A stretch of DNA of 64,000 nucleotides, taken from assembly GCF_049942825.1 (NCBI RefSeq), contig NZ_CP187970.1:6138001-6202000 (forward strand), read 5' to 3'. This document shows positions 43,403 through 51,751 of the stretch, piece by piece; position 1 is the stretch's first letter, and the number at the start of each line of letters is the position of its first letter. A program made the translations under genes and the position numbers. A model generated the notes under the pieces. The model did no database searches. It had not been told where the DNA came from and worked only from the letters and a program-made list of their open reading frames with translations. This stretch comes from Paenibacillus_G sp049942825 (GTDB lineage: Bacteria > Bacillota > Bacilli > Paenibacillales > NBRC-103111).

Positions 43403-43655
43403 GGATGGGCGGCCGGCGAGCCCCTTCCTCGAACTGTACCATGGGCTCCGCCTCTTACAGCGCGGTCCCCCTAACCCGCGTACCGTCCCGGTAAAGTTGG
43501 ATGCTTTTCATACCTTCGGATGGGCGGCCGACGAGGCCCCTTTCTCGCACTGTACCGCCACCCATTCCTCGCACTGTACCGCCGAGCACCCCTCGCATGG
43601 GTACCACCTCTTACGGCTCCGTCCCCCAAACCCGCGTGCCGTCCCGGTAGAGCGT
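43403..43655. repeat. Imperfect tandem duplication (period about 115 bp) at the cellulase gene end
   Basis: The segment starting GGATGGGCGGCCGGCGAG at 43403 recurs at 43518, and the segment CCCGCGTACCGTCCCGGTA near 43475 recurs near 43635. The second copy contains the true end of the GH5 gene; the first is a decayed copy carrying the last codons of the same gene. Confidence 0.7.
43455..43511 (-). pseudogene. Remnant copy of the CBM3 C-terminus
   Basis: Reads MKSIQ then LYRDGTRVRGTAL and TAA. The second part matches the last residues of the adjacent cellulase, LYRDGTRVWGTEP. Only the final 13 codons are kept, so it is a duplicated gene end and not a working gene. Confidence 0.65.
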
Positions 43656-45344
43656 CACTTTGCTCCAGTCTGCGTACGCGGTCTTAGACGGATCGTACGA
43701 GTAATCGCCCGTCTCCTGGAAGTTCGACCAGTCGCCCTTGTGAATGCGGGTCTGGATGTCGCCCGTCTGGCCGCCGGCCGGGAGGCTGCCCCCCGTGAAG
43801 CTCACTTCGAGGTACGTGTCCGCACCGGTGCCTGAGATGCTGCCGAACGTCCCTTTGACGTTCTGGCTGCCGACCTGCGCCCAGTCCACCGTGAAGTTCA
43901 GCGGCTGGGTCCCGTCCTTCGTGAAATAGTAGCGGAGCTTCACTCCGGTAAGATCCACTGGGGCTGTGCCGGTATTGCGGATGTTAAAATGAGGCTTGAT
44001 CCCGTTATCCCCCGCATTCGTGTCACCGGCACGGTACTGCAGGACCAAGGTGCCGGGCGGCGGCGTGCCTCCCCCTCCCTGAGCCGGCTGCACGCTTACC
44101 TGCGCCGAAGCCGGTCCAGAGCCCGCCGCGTTCTTGGCGCTGACGACATAGTAGTATGTCGTCCCGTTCGCCAGTCCCGTGTCCGTGTAGGCGGTTCCCG
44201 TCACGTCGGCGACCGCGGTGTACGGACCGCCGCTGGCTGCCGCCCGTTTCACCGTATAGCCGGTCGCTCCCGCAACGGCATCCCAGCTCAGGGCGGCCTG
44301 CCCGCTGCCCGGGAGCGCCTTCAGTCCCGCGGGGGCCGCCGGCACGCTCACCAGGCTCTCGCGAAGCTTGCTCCGCACGAACTGGCCGGAGGCGCTCAGC
44401 TGGGAAGCCGGCCACCCGCCGGTGGGATTCGCACCGGGAAGCAGCGCCGCGGAGCTCTCCTCCTTGTCGGCCAAGGACCAATTCGCCCAGGAGATGCCGC
44501 GGCTGTTCATGAAGTCGATCCATTCCTGCGCCTGGGTGAGGAACGGTCCTCCGTCGCCCGAAGCGTCGCTGGTGCCCCACTCGGTGACGAACACCGATGC
44601 TCCCTTGCCCCGCGCATAGTCGATCTTATCGCGCAGCCACTGCCCGTGCGTGCCCGCGTAGAAGTGAGCCGCGTACATGATGTTGCCGTAAGGCAGCGGG
44701 CTGTCCGCCGCCTGGTTCACATCCTGGCTCCAGTTCGGCGTGCCGACGATGATGATGTTGTCCGGATCGATCGCCCGGATCGCCTGCGTGAGCTCCTGCG
44801 CATACGGCTTGATCTGCCCCGCCCAGCTCACGTTCCCGTTGGGCTCGTTGCACAGCTCATAGATCACATTCGGATACTGCCCGTACAGCGAGGCCATCTC
44901 CTGGAAGAACGCTTTGGCCTGCGTCTTGTAGGTGTTCGGATCCCCGTCGGTCAGGATGTGCCAGTCAATGATGACGTAGAGCCCGAGATCGATAGCGGCC
45001 TGCACCGCCTCCTTCACCTTTTCCTTCACGGACGGGTCGGTGATATATCCCTTCTCCGCTGTGTACATCGCCACCCGGAACAGATTGGAGTTCCAGTCTT
45101 CCTTGAGCCACTTGAGGCTGTCCCGGTTCACGAGCTCCCCGTACCAATGCATGCCGTGGGAGCTCATCCCCCTCAGCTGGACGCGCTGCCCTCCTTCGCC
45201 GAGCAGATCGGCCCCCTGCACCTTCAGCTGGCCATATGGCACGGCCGCAGCCGCCTTGCTCTGTCCTGCGCCAAACGGCAGCAGCAGGCCGAGGACCGCC
45301 GCCGCGGTACCGAGCCATGCCCCCCATAAGCGGAATGATTTCAT
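43611..45344 (-). CDS. Secreted GH5 endoglucanase with FN3 and CBM3 domains
   Basis: 577 residues from the ATG at 45344 (GGAGAGGGG upstream). Signal peptide 1-34. GH5 domain (about 36-330): RGMSSHGMHWYGELVN, acid/base Glu in YELCNEPNGN near 172, nucleophile Glu in VFVTEWGTS near 262. FN3 domain about 340-425 (VPAAPAGLKALPGSGQAALSWD region). CBM3 about 435-577 (LVLQYRAGDTNAGDNGIKPHFNIRNTG), which binds crystalline cellulose. Domain layout is that of Bacillus/Paenibacillus Cel5-type enzymes cutting internal beta-1,4-glucan bonds outside the cell. It lies directly downstream of the GH6 cellulase on the same strand. Confidence 0.93.
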   Translation of the reverse strand: MKSFRLWGAWLGTAAAVLGLLLPFGAGQSKAAAAVPYGQLKVQGADLLGEGGQRVQLRGMSSHGMHWYGELVNRDSLKWLKEDWNSNLFRVAMYTAEKGYITDPSVKEKVKEAVQAAIDLGLYVIIDWHILTDGDPNTYKTQAKAFFQEMASLYGQYPNVIYELCNEPNGNVSWAGQIKPYAQELTQAIRAIDPDNIIIVGTPNWSQDVNQAADSPLPYGNIMYAAHFYAGTHGQWLRDKIDYARGKGASVFVTEWGTSDASGDGGPFLTQAQEWIDFMNSRGISWANWSLADKEESSAALLPGANPTGGWPASQLSASGQFVRSKLRESLVSVPAAPAGLKALPGSGQAALSWDAVAGATGYTVKRAAASGGPYTAVADVTGTAYTDTGLANGTTYYYVVSAKNAAGSGPASAQVSVQPAQGGGGTPPPGTLVLQYRAGDTNAGDNGIKPHFNIRNTGTAPVDLTGVKLRYYFTKDGTQPLNFTVDWAQVGSQNVKGTFGSISGTGADTYLEVSFTGGSLPAGGQTGDIQTRIHKGDWSNFQETGDYSYDPSKTAYADWSKVTLYRDGTRVWGTEP

Positions 45345-45390
45345 GTTTCCCGTCCCCTCTCCAAGTCCTTGGTCATGCGCTGCATCATAA

Positions 45391-45421
45391 AGCAAAGGAA
45401 CCCGCCCCGGAAGGCGGATCC
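45391..45421 (-). terminator. Terminator after GH6 cellulase
   Basis: GGATCCGCC/GGCGGGTTCC arms followed on the minus strand by TTTGCTTT. Modest T-run, so read-through into the GH5 gene is possible. Confidence 0.5.
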
Positions 45422-45461
45422 CTGCTCCACAGACGGCTAAGTGCCTACATCGCTCCTATGC

Positions 45462-47909
45462 CTACGGCTCGATTCCCCAAACCAGCTTGCCGCCCTGGTA
45501 CAGCGTGACTTTATCCCAGTTCGCATAGGTTGTTTTGGTAGGATCAAAGGAGTAATCACCGGTCTCATTGAAATTCGACCAGTCGGTCTTCGCCATCCGC
45601 AGCTGAATGTCCCCGGTCTGCCCGCCTGCCGGAATCGAACCCGCTCCGGACGTGAAGCTGATCTCCACATACGTGTCGGCTCCGGTGCCGGATGTGCTGC
45701 CGAATACCCGCTGTACGTTGGCACCGCCCACCTGCGCCCAATCCACCCAGGAATCCAGGCCGGCGCTTCCGTCCTTCGTGAAGTAGTAGCGGAGCTTGAG
45801 GTCGCTCAGGTTCACCGCCGCCGTACCGTTGTTCTTGATGTTAAAATGCGGCGAAATCGCATTATCGGTCGCGTTGGTGTTGCCTGCACGGTACTGCACG
45901 GCGAGACTGCCGGCCGGCGTCACGGTGCCCTGTGGAACCGCGGACACCTCTGCCGAGTTCACGCTCTCGCCGGCACCGTTCACCGCGCTGACCACGTAAT
46001 AGTATGCCGTACCGTTCGTCAAGCCCGTGTTCGTGAAGCTGGTCGCCGTCAGTCCCGTCGCTACCGTCGTGTAAGGACCCCCGCTGACGGAGGCGCGCTT
46101 CACCGTGTAGCTCGCCGCTCCGGCAGACGCGTTCCACGTCAGCGTCACCTGCGCATTGCCCGCTGCGGCCTTCACGCCTGCCGGCGCGGCTGGAACGGTC
46201 ACACCGCTGGTTGGCACGGCGCTCACCTGCGCCGACGCCGCACTTTCACCGGCAGCATTCGAAGCCGTGACGACATAATAGTAGGCCGTGCCGTTCGTCA
46301 GTCCCGTGTTCGTGAAGCTGGTGGACGTCACCCCCGTCGCTACCGTCGTGTAAGGGCCGCCGCTGACGGACGCACGCTTCACGGTATAGCTCGCCGCCCC
46401 TGCAGAAGCATTCCATGTCAATGTCACCTGTGCATTGCCCGCTGCGGCCTTCACGCCTGCCGGTGCTGCCGGAACCGTCGGTGTGCCGCCGCCGGAAGCC
46501 GGGATGGCCGGGAAGGCGTTCTGCACCAGCATCACGAACTGGTCATGGAACCAGTGGCCTGCCAGAGGCGCATCCGGCATGGCGCCGGTCAGTACGCCGT
46601 CGGACGTCGTATAGGTCGGATCGCAGTTCGGATCCGCCAGCTTGCCTTCGTCGTTCGGGATGAACTTGCTTGCTCCGTCGGATTCTCCCGGCGGTTTGAC
46701 CCAGACCAGCGCATCGATATGGGATGCCGCATACTCTGCCGGCGCCGACTGCGGAGGCAGGCCGATGCCCGCACCGCTGTTGTTGCACCACAGCCCGCGG
46801 TGCGCCCGGCGGTCGATCCGGCCGGAGTTCACGTACGTGTTGAGGTCCGAGCCGCTCGCGCCAGCCGGCCGGTTCACCCCGCCCCAGCCGTTGCGGCCCG
46901 TGTCCACCAGGAAGCCGAGCGTCGAAGGCCAGCCGGCTGCCGTGAAGTCGGCATAGAGGGCTGCCGTGAAATCCGATTCGTCGAAATTCGGATTCCACTC
47001 GTAATACTTCGACGAACGGATCGGCTGGCCGCCAATCGTGAGGTTCGGATTGGTCAGATACGGCTCGACGAGTGGCGTCGTATTGGCTGTATTGGTGATG
47101 AGGCCGTCCACACTCGCCAGGCCCGCTGCCGTCCCTTTGACGGCATTGGTGTAAAGCGTCACCGCTCCCCGGCGGTTATCGTCCCATCCGAGCCAGCCGG
47201 AGTGGCCGATGTCCAGATAGTTGTACACGTTCGGAATCGCGTGCAGCTTGTTCAGCGCATATTGGAAGCCCTCGACATAAATTCCGCTGGAGTTAGCCGC
47301 TGCACATTTGGGATCGCTCAGATTCGTCACCAGATTCGGCAGACCGTCCGGCTCAATGACCGTCACAATCCGGATGTCCTGGTACTTCGGATTGGCGAAG
47401 ATGCTCGCAATCGCGTCGATATATTCCGTCTTGTAGCGCTGCAGCCCCTCCTGGGTAAGCGGCAGCTCGCCGTTCGATGCAAGGGCGTGGCAGTCGCGGC
47501 CCGGAAGGTCATAGATGACGAAAGTCGCCGTAATTGGCGCCGTACCCTTCTTCTGGGCCAAGGCCGCATCCAGATGCCCCTCGAGACTCCGCCGTCCGCC
47601 GTTGCTGTCCCCGCCGCCGATCGCCGCGATCCGGTCAAGCCACACGGCGGTCGGGTAGCTTTTGAGCGTCTCCATCTTGGCCTTCAAGGACGCGTCTGCA
47701 GTCCTGGCGATCGACGTGTCGATCAGCGTCGCATAATCCGGGTTGACATAGGCCGTCGCTCCCGCAAACGGATTATCGACATGCGCTTCCGCCGCATAGG
47801 ACGTTGCCGCGCCTGCCGGCAGCAGCCCGCCCAGCAGCGCCGCCGCCGCAAGAGCCGAGGAGATTGTGCGCCACAGCTTGTTCCTCAAATCATTCACCCA
47901 TCCTCTCAT
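45462..47909 (-). CDS. Secreted GH6 cellulase with two FN3 and one CBM3 domain
   Basis: About 815 residues. The start is uncertain: ATG at 47909 or the GTG at 47897 close to GAGAGGA. A signal peptide ends near YAAEAHVDNPFAG. GH6 domain (about 45-480): VWLDRIAAIGG, VIYDLPGRDCHALAS with the catalytic Asp loop, VTVIEPDGLPN, LDIGHSGWLGWDDN and GFLVDTGRNGWGG. Two nearly identical FN3 domains and a CBM3 (LAVQYRAGNTNATDNAISPHF) follow. GH6 enzymes of this form work as exo- or endo-glucanases on the non-reducing end. A cre-like palindrome lies about 185 nt upstream. Confidence 0.93.
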   Translation of the reverse strand: MRGWVNDLRNKLWRTISSALAAAALLGGLLPAGAATSYAAEAHVDNPFAGATAYVNPDYATLIDTSIARTADASLKAKMETLKSYPTAVWLDRIAAIGGGDSNGGRRSLEGHLDAALAQKKGTAPITATFVIYDLPGRDCHALASNGELPLTQEGLQRYKTEYIDAIASIFANPKYQDIRIVTVIEPDGLPNLVTNLSDPKCAAANSSGIYVEGFQYALNKLHAIPNVYNYLDIGHSGWLGWDDNRRGAVTLYTNAVKGTAAGLASVDGLITNTANTTPLVEPYLTNPNLTIGGQPIRSSKYYEWNPNFDESDFTAALYADFTAAGWPSTLGFLVDTGRNGWGGVNRPAGASGSDLNTYVNSGRIDRRAHRGLWCNNSGAGIGLPPQSAPAEYAASHIDALVWVKPPGESDGASKFIPNDEGKLADPNCDPTYTTSDGVLTGAMPDAPLAGHWFHDQFVMLVQNAFPAIPASGGGTPTVPAAPAGVKAAAGNAQVTLTWNASAGAASYTVKRASVSGGPYTTVATGVTSTSFTNTGLTNGTAYYYVVTASNAAGESAASAQVSAVPTSGVTVPAAPAGVKAAAGNAQVTLTWNASAGAASYTVKRASVSGGPYTTVATGLTATSFTNTGLTNGTAYYYVVSAVNGAGESVNSAEVSAVPQGTVTPAGSLAVQYRAGNTNATDNAISPHFNIKNNGTAAVNLSDLKLRYYFTKDGSAGLDSWVDWAQVGGANVQRVFGSTSGTGADTYVEISFTSGAGSIPAGGQTGDIQLRMAKTDWSNFNETGDYSFDPTKTTYANWDKVTLYQGGKLVWGIEP
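45948..46470 (-). repeat. Tandem duplication coding for two near-identical FN3 domains
   Basis: Two copies of about 260-270 bp inside the GH6 gene. The protein copies share VPAAPAGVKAAAGNAQVTLT and nearly all following residues; they differ mainly at the end (TASNAAGESAASAQV against SAVNGAGESVNSAEV). Synonymous changes are few, so the duplication is recent. Confidence 0.8.
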
Positions 47910-48093
47910 ATAAAAACTGCCTGGATTCCACTTGACTTCCGTCATACCTGCGCTGTTCCCTGATGCTTCTCAACAAGAACCGCTGCTTCTGCCGCTGGTG
48001 TGGATGCTCCGCCTAAGACATCGGTTTCGTCCGCTCCACCGCCTCCTTCACCGCGCCATGCGGCGTATTCGTCTCGAATCCTTCCCCGGGTAA

Positions 48094-48105
48094 GTAAACG
48101 CTTAC
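48094..48105. promoter_or_regulatory. cre-like / LacI-family operator upstream of GH6 cellulase
   Basis: Perfect palindrome GTAAACGCTTAC, identical to the site at 25010-25021, and again about 185 nt before the start codon of the regulated-looking gene. Fits CcpA control of cellulose use or binding of a LacI-type repressor. Confidence 0.65.
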
Positions 48106-48384
48106 CTGCTTATCTTGCACGAGAGAGGCAGGCTGGGGTCACAAGGTTCAACCCCATCGGTCACGTTCACTTCCGCAAGAGTCTGCATGCAGGCTTCCCT
48201 CATGCCCCTTCAGTATAGTGGGTATTTTTGGTAAAAACTAACACTCACGTAGCCTGATGAATAGCACTCTTGTGCTCACTTTGGGAGATGCCCATTGGGT
48301 ATAGGCACGTCAGGAATGACCCGCCGCATTTCCCGTTTCCTACCCGGCCCACCCGGATCAGCGCTTTGCCGGGTACAGCAAAGA

Positions 48385-48413
48385 GGCCTGCCGTGAATCA
48401 CGGCGACCTCGCT
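48385..48413 (-). terminator. Terminator-like hairpin after VOC gene
   Basis: GAGG, GCCGTG and their complements enclose AAT; the minus strand continues CCTCTTTGCTGT. Moderate T content, about 20 nt beyond the stop at 48431. Confidence 0.5.
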
Positions 48414-48430
48414 TCTCAACCTATGGGCAA

Positions 48431-48847
48431 TCAAGCCGGGGTTTGGCACTCCTGCGCTTCCGTGGTGATCATCCACTGGACGCCGAATTTGTCTTCGAGC
48501 TGTCCGAACAGCGCCCCCCAGAACGCCGGCTCGAGCGGCTGGCTCACCGTCCCGCCCTCCGACAGCTTCTCGAACGCATCGCGGGCTTCGGCCTCCGCTG
48601 CGAAAGTCAGGCACTGGGAGATCGCGCTCCCCGGGCTGACCGGACCGAATACGGCATCGGCCAGGCAGAAGTTCACGCCGGCGGCGACCATGCTGAGGTG
48701 GATGACCTTATCCTTCGTTCCTTCCGCCGCATCCGGGAGCTGCCCGTTCGTCATGACGGCCTGAATCTCGCCGCCCAGCGCCTGCACGTAGAAGTCCGCC
48801 TGTGCCCGTGCATCCTCCGAGAAAAAATACGTGTTATGCTTCGCCAT
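48431..48847 (-). CDS. VOC superfamily protein (PhnB-like)
   Basis: 138 residues from the ATG at 48847; an in-frame ATG at 48859 abuts the ribosome site and is less likely. It opens KHNTYFFSEDARAQADFYVQALGGE, a PhnB-like two-module VOC fold, and ends EDKFGVQWMITTE, the typical closing strand of this group. Members are small, dimeric and of mixed or unknown function (some bind antibiotics, others are metal enzymes). The His/Glu metal set of true dioxygenases is not obvious here. Confidence 0.75.
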   Translation of the reverse strand: MAKHNTYFFSEDARAQADFYVQALGGEIQAVMTNGQLPDAAEGTKDKVIHLSMVAAGVNFCLADAVFGPVSPGSAISQCLTFAAEAEARDAFEKLSEGGTVSQPLEPAFWGALFGQLEDKFGVQWMITTEAQECQTPA

Positions 48848-49033
48848 CTTTTCTTCCATCCTTTCAGCCTTTGGCTCATGTTCTGCCTTAACTGTACCAT
48901 GCCGCCGGATGCCGGATTTCTTACGAATTGCGCTCCTTTTTCATGTCGGAATCTACTAATTTATGGTAGACTAGAGGCCGGCAATCGTATGAAAAAGCAC
49001 AATCAGCATTCACATTCCTACCGGAGGTGCACG

Positions 49034-49456
49034 ATGGAAACCACTTACAAGCAGTACGTGATCAGCGATGACCGGTCCAAAATTCAGGTGGAGACGGTGG
49101 TCGATTTTCTCGCGGGCAGCTATTGGGCGAACCTCAGGCAGCCGGAGCGGATCCGCGCTTCGATCCGCAGTTCGGTATGCTACGGCGTGTACGAGGGGGA
49201 GCGGATGGTCGGCTTCGCCCGTGTCGTCACCGACGGGGCTACTGTCTATTATGTATGCGACGTCTTCGTGCTCGAAGCGTACCGGGGACAAGGGATTTCG
49301 AAGAAGCTCGTGGAGCTCATCACCCATGCGCCTGAATTCGAGTGGATGACCGGGATTCTGGGAACCAGGGATGCGCACGGCTTGTATGAGCAGTTCGGCT
49401 TCCAGCGGGACCCGCAGAGCTATATGAAACGCCTGCCGCAGGCCCGGCGGGGGTAA
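49034..49456 (+). CDS. GNAT family N-acetyltransferase
   Basis: 140 residues, GGAGG 7 nt before ATG. GNAT core: RMVGFARVVTDGATVYYVCDVFVLEAYR (beta4-beta5) and the acetyl-CoA loop RGQGISKKLVELI near residue 88, then GTRDAHGLYEQFGF near 118. Single-domain, cytoplasmic. The acceptor is unknown. Confidence 0.85.
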   Translation: METTYKQYVISDDRSKIQVETVVDFLAGSYWANLRQPERIRASIRSSVCYGVYEGERMVGFARVVTDGATVYYVCDVFVLEAYRGQGISKKLVELITHAPEFEWMTGILGTRDAHGLYEQFGFQRDPQSYMKRLPQARRG

Positions 49457-49507
49457 GAGGAGGAGCCGCCGTCAGATGGGGAAGAAATACGGGAGGAAGT
49501 ACACGGT

Positions 49508-49990
49508 ATGTTCAAAAAGCTCGTCCTGACCTTTGCCGGCCTTGCCGTGTTCCTGGTGGCTGTCTTCGTGGTCTGGTTTCACTACGCGACGCAGGACCAT
49601 CAAATCGAGGTCTGGCAGGCGAACTGGGCCTTCGAGACGCCTCCAGAGCAGCGGAAGACCACCGTATTCGAGCATGCCGGCCGGGACCCGGATCAGTACA
49701 TCATAGTCGAATACAGCGCAGAGGCTGTGGAAGAGCTCCGCCGGCGCAATGCCTGGCATTCCGCCGGAGTCCCGGGTGCCGTGCAGGCCCATGTCGATTC
49801 CTTCCAATCCCTGATGAAGGAGCTGCATTCCCAGGAGTCCCAAGTGCTGGAGGAACAGTTCCGGAGCCATCCGGTCTCCTCCCACGAACGCTTGCTGTAT
49901 TTAACCCGGTCCAAAGAGGATGGAAGCCGGATGCTGGCGGTGCTGGACGCAGAGAACCGCAGACTTTATGTCATGGAGGTCTTTTTTTGA
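49508..49990 (+). CDS. Hypothetical membrane-anchored protein
   Basis: 160 residues. One N-terminal membrane helix (about 5-25, VLTFAGLAVFLVAVFVVWF) leaves a small outer domain of about 130 residues with mixed charged helices (VEELRRRNAW, LMKELHSQESQVLEEQFR). It starts about 50 nt after the GNAT gene on the same strand. Its 3' end overlaps the end of the convergent MBL gene by 25 nt. No family recognised. Confidence 0.6.
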   Translation: MFKKLVLTFAGLAVFLVAVFVVWFHYATQDHQIEVWQANWAFETPPEQRKTTVFEHAGRDPDQYIIVEYSAEAVEELRRRNAWHSAGVPGAVQAHVDSFQSLMKELHSQESQVLEEQFRSHPVSSHERLLYLTRSKEDGSRMLAVLDAENRRLYVMEVFF

Positions 49991-50844
49991 AGGTCTGCCC
50001 CATTCACAAAATACTCCAGCGTCTCCTGCTCCTCCTCGGTCAGCCCTCTACCCTTCCGCTTCTCGTACGCCTCCTGCATCCCGTCTCCATCTCCCGCGAA
50101 CTCCTCCGTGAGCTGAGCCATCGTCCGGAGGAGCGCCGCCTCCTCCCGGAACTCCGCCTTTGACACCGGCTTCCAGTGGGAGAGGACGTACGTCTCGGCA
50201 TCGAATGTCTCCAGAACATCGAGCAGCGCAAGCGTCTTCCCCGGCGTATAGTTCCGCTTGGCGGAGAAAATGTCGGCATAGATGCAGTCGCCGAGGAACA
50301 GGATTTTCTCCTCGGGGATATAGATCACCACCGAATCCCCGGCATGGTCCCCGCCCACATGCTGCAGCACGCAGGTGACCCCCCCGAGGTCCAGCTCCAT
50401 CCGGTTCCCGAAGGTCATCACCGGCAGCGCAATCCGAATGTCCCGGTAGCCCCGGAACTCTTTTTTGATGGCAGTGGCACAGAACTCGATCTCAGTCCCT
50501 TCCTCCACCCGCCGATCCAGCGCCTCATCGCTCCAGGAGAGCGGCACGAGCTTCTCCATGGCCTCCCTCGTCCCGAAGGACGCGATCGACACGGCATGCT
50601 CATGCAGCCATTCCAGGCCAAAAATATGATCCCAGTGCCAATGCGTCAGCACCACGAGGTCCGGCGCCCCGATCCCCCGCTCCGCCAGTTCTTCGAGGAA
50701 ATACCGGGCATGGGCTTCCGAATTGCCCGCATCGATCATGAGCCTACGCTCGCGTCCCACGACCATGCCGAGGATCGGACGGTCCGTCTCGGACACAGGG
50801 GTCTGGTACCAGAATCGTTCGCCTACTTTTTTTATCGTTTGCAT
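49966..50844 (-). CDS. MBL-fold metallo-hydrolase
   Basis: 292 residues. Metallo-beta-lactamase superfamily: LMIDAGNSEAHARYFLEEL, zinc motif THWHWDHIFGLEWL near residue 67, HVGGDHAGDSVVIYI near 164, FLGDCIYAD near 186 and the late His LSHWKP near 223. Each zinc ligand of the fold is present. These enzymes hydrolyse diverse substrates; nothing in the context says which. It overlaps a convergent gene by 25 nt. Confidence 0.85.
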   Translation of the reverse strand: MQTIKKVGERFWYQTPVSETDRPILGMVVGRERRLMIDAGNSEAHARYFLEELAERGIGAPDLVVLTHWHWDHIFGLEWLHEHAVSIASFGTREAMEKLVPLSWSDEALDRRVEEGTEIEFCATAIKKEFRGYRDIRIALPVMTFGNRMELDLGGVTCVLQHVGGDHAGDSVVIYIPEEKILFLGDCIYADIFSAKRNYTPGKTLALLDVLETFDAETYVLSHWKPVSKAEFREEAALLRTMAQLTEEFAGDGDGMQEAYEKRKGRGLTEEEQETLEYFVNGADLQKKTSMT

Positions 50845-50877
50845 GGTGGCGCCTCCTTGTGGGGTCGTATTTATTTT

Positions 50878-51639
50878 TTAATCACGGATCTCCCATGTAA
50901 CTTTGAAGCTCCCGCTGCCACCTCCTCTGGCTTGAGCCACGATCCGATAGACACCATCCTCCTCTGCACTAATGGCGGTTCTATGATCAGTGGTTGTCTG
51001 CAGCGCAGCATACCCGCCGTTTGGCTTCAGGACATGATGACCCGTGGACGAGCCTCCTTTTACATTCCATAAAACACCGAAGACCAGCGTTTGTCCTTTG
51101 CGCAGTTCTACCGGAATCTCCTGGGCTCCGTTAAAGGAATCAAAAGCCGCCTCGTAGGTTGAATTTGTAAAGGTTTCCTTCCACCCCATTTTCAGATCGT
51201 TCACAATCGTCATGGAGAGGAAAAGCACTCCGGGGATTACAATGCCCATCAAATAAGAGGTCCGTCGATGGTTGGCCGCCAGTCTGCCGCCTGCCCAGAA
51301 GATCAGCGCCGTAATCGCTCCAAGGGTACCGGCAATGAACAAGGTGCCGAGCAACTCCCTAGCGGATAACGCAGCCCCTTTGCTGAGATAACCGGCGGCC
51401 GGAAAATAACAATAACCGAAAAAAGCATAGAGCAGCCCTTCTTTAAGGGTCCGCTTGGAAGGAAAGTATCGCACGAACATATCGATAATGATAGAACATG
51501 CAGCGCCGTAAAGATAAAGGATTCCCCATAAGTTGATTTCCTCCATCAAGCGAAAAGATAGATACCCTCCGCCCGTGAGCAGGAATAGAGCCCAGAGACA
51601 CAGCAGGGCAAATCCAGCTGAAGCCATCTTCTGAAGCAA
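50878..51639 (-). CDS. Hypothetical membrane protein with outer beta domain
   Basis: About 253 residues if read from the TTG at 51639; a Met lies 4 codons later and no ribosome site decides. Four hydrophobic helices occupy residues 1-150. The C-terminal 100 residues are beta-rich and end GSGSFKVTWEIRD, an extracytoplasmic domain of the PPC or related beta-sandwich style. Standing alone; function unknown. Confidence 0.55.
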   Translation of the reverse strand: MLQKMASAGFALLCLWALFLLTGGGYLSFRLMEEINLWGILYLYGAACSIIIDMFVRYFPSKRTLKEGLLYAFFGYCYFPAAGYLSKGAALSARELLGTLFIAGTLGAITALIFWAGGRLAANHRRTSYLMGIVIPGVLFLSMTIVNDLKMGWKETFTNSTYEAAFDSFNGAQEIPVELRKGQTLVFGVLWNVKGGSSTGHHVLKPNGGYAALQTTTDHRTAISAEEDGVYRIVAQARGGGSGSFKVTWEIRD

Positions 51640-51751
51640 ATACCGGAATACGGAACGAATAAGTGCAACCCCCTTTGGAAATCCCTCCCATTATACCTGC
51701 TTTCCAAGAGAAAAACAGCCCGCCTCCCGGCAGACTGTTCTCCCTCTTCCC

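Larger units (their letters stand above)
47910..48430. other. Leader of the GH6 gene and 3' region of the VOC gene
   Basis: 520 bases without a convincing gene. Contains the cre-like site (48094-48105), an AT-rich patch at 48219-48260 and a hairpin at 48385-48413 (GAGG..GCCGTG/CACGGC..CCTC) that follows the VOC gene stop. Confidence 0.5.

Noticed and set aside
43100..43600. Possible CRISPR array because of repeated short motifs
   Set aside because: Only three imperfect palindromic copies with uneven spacing, no uniform spacers and no cas gene.
45441..47963. 840-codon plus-strand frame opposite the GH6 cellulase
   Set aside because: High GC makes the antisense frame open; the minus strand has all GH6, FN3 and CBM3 motifs.
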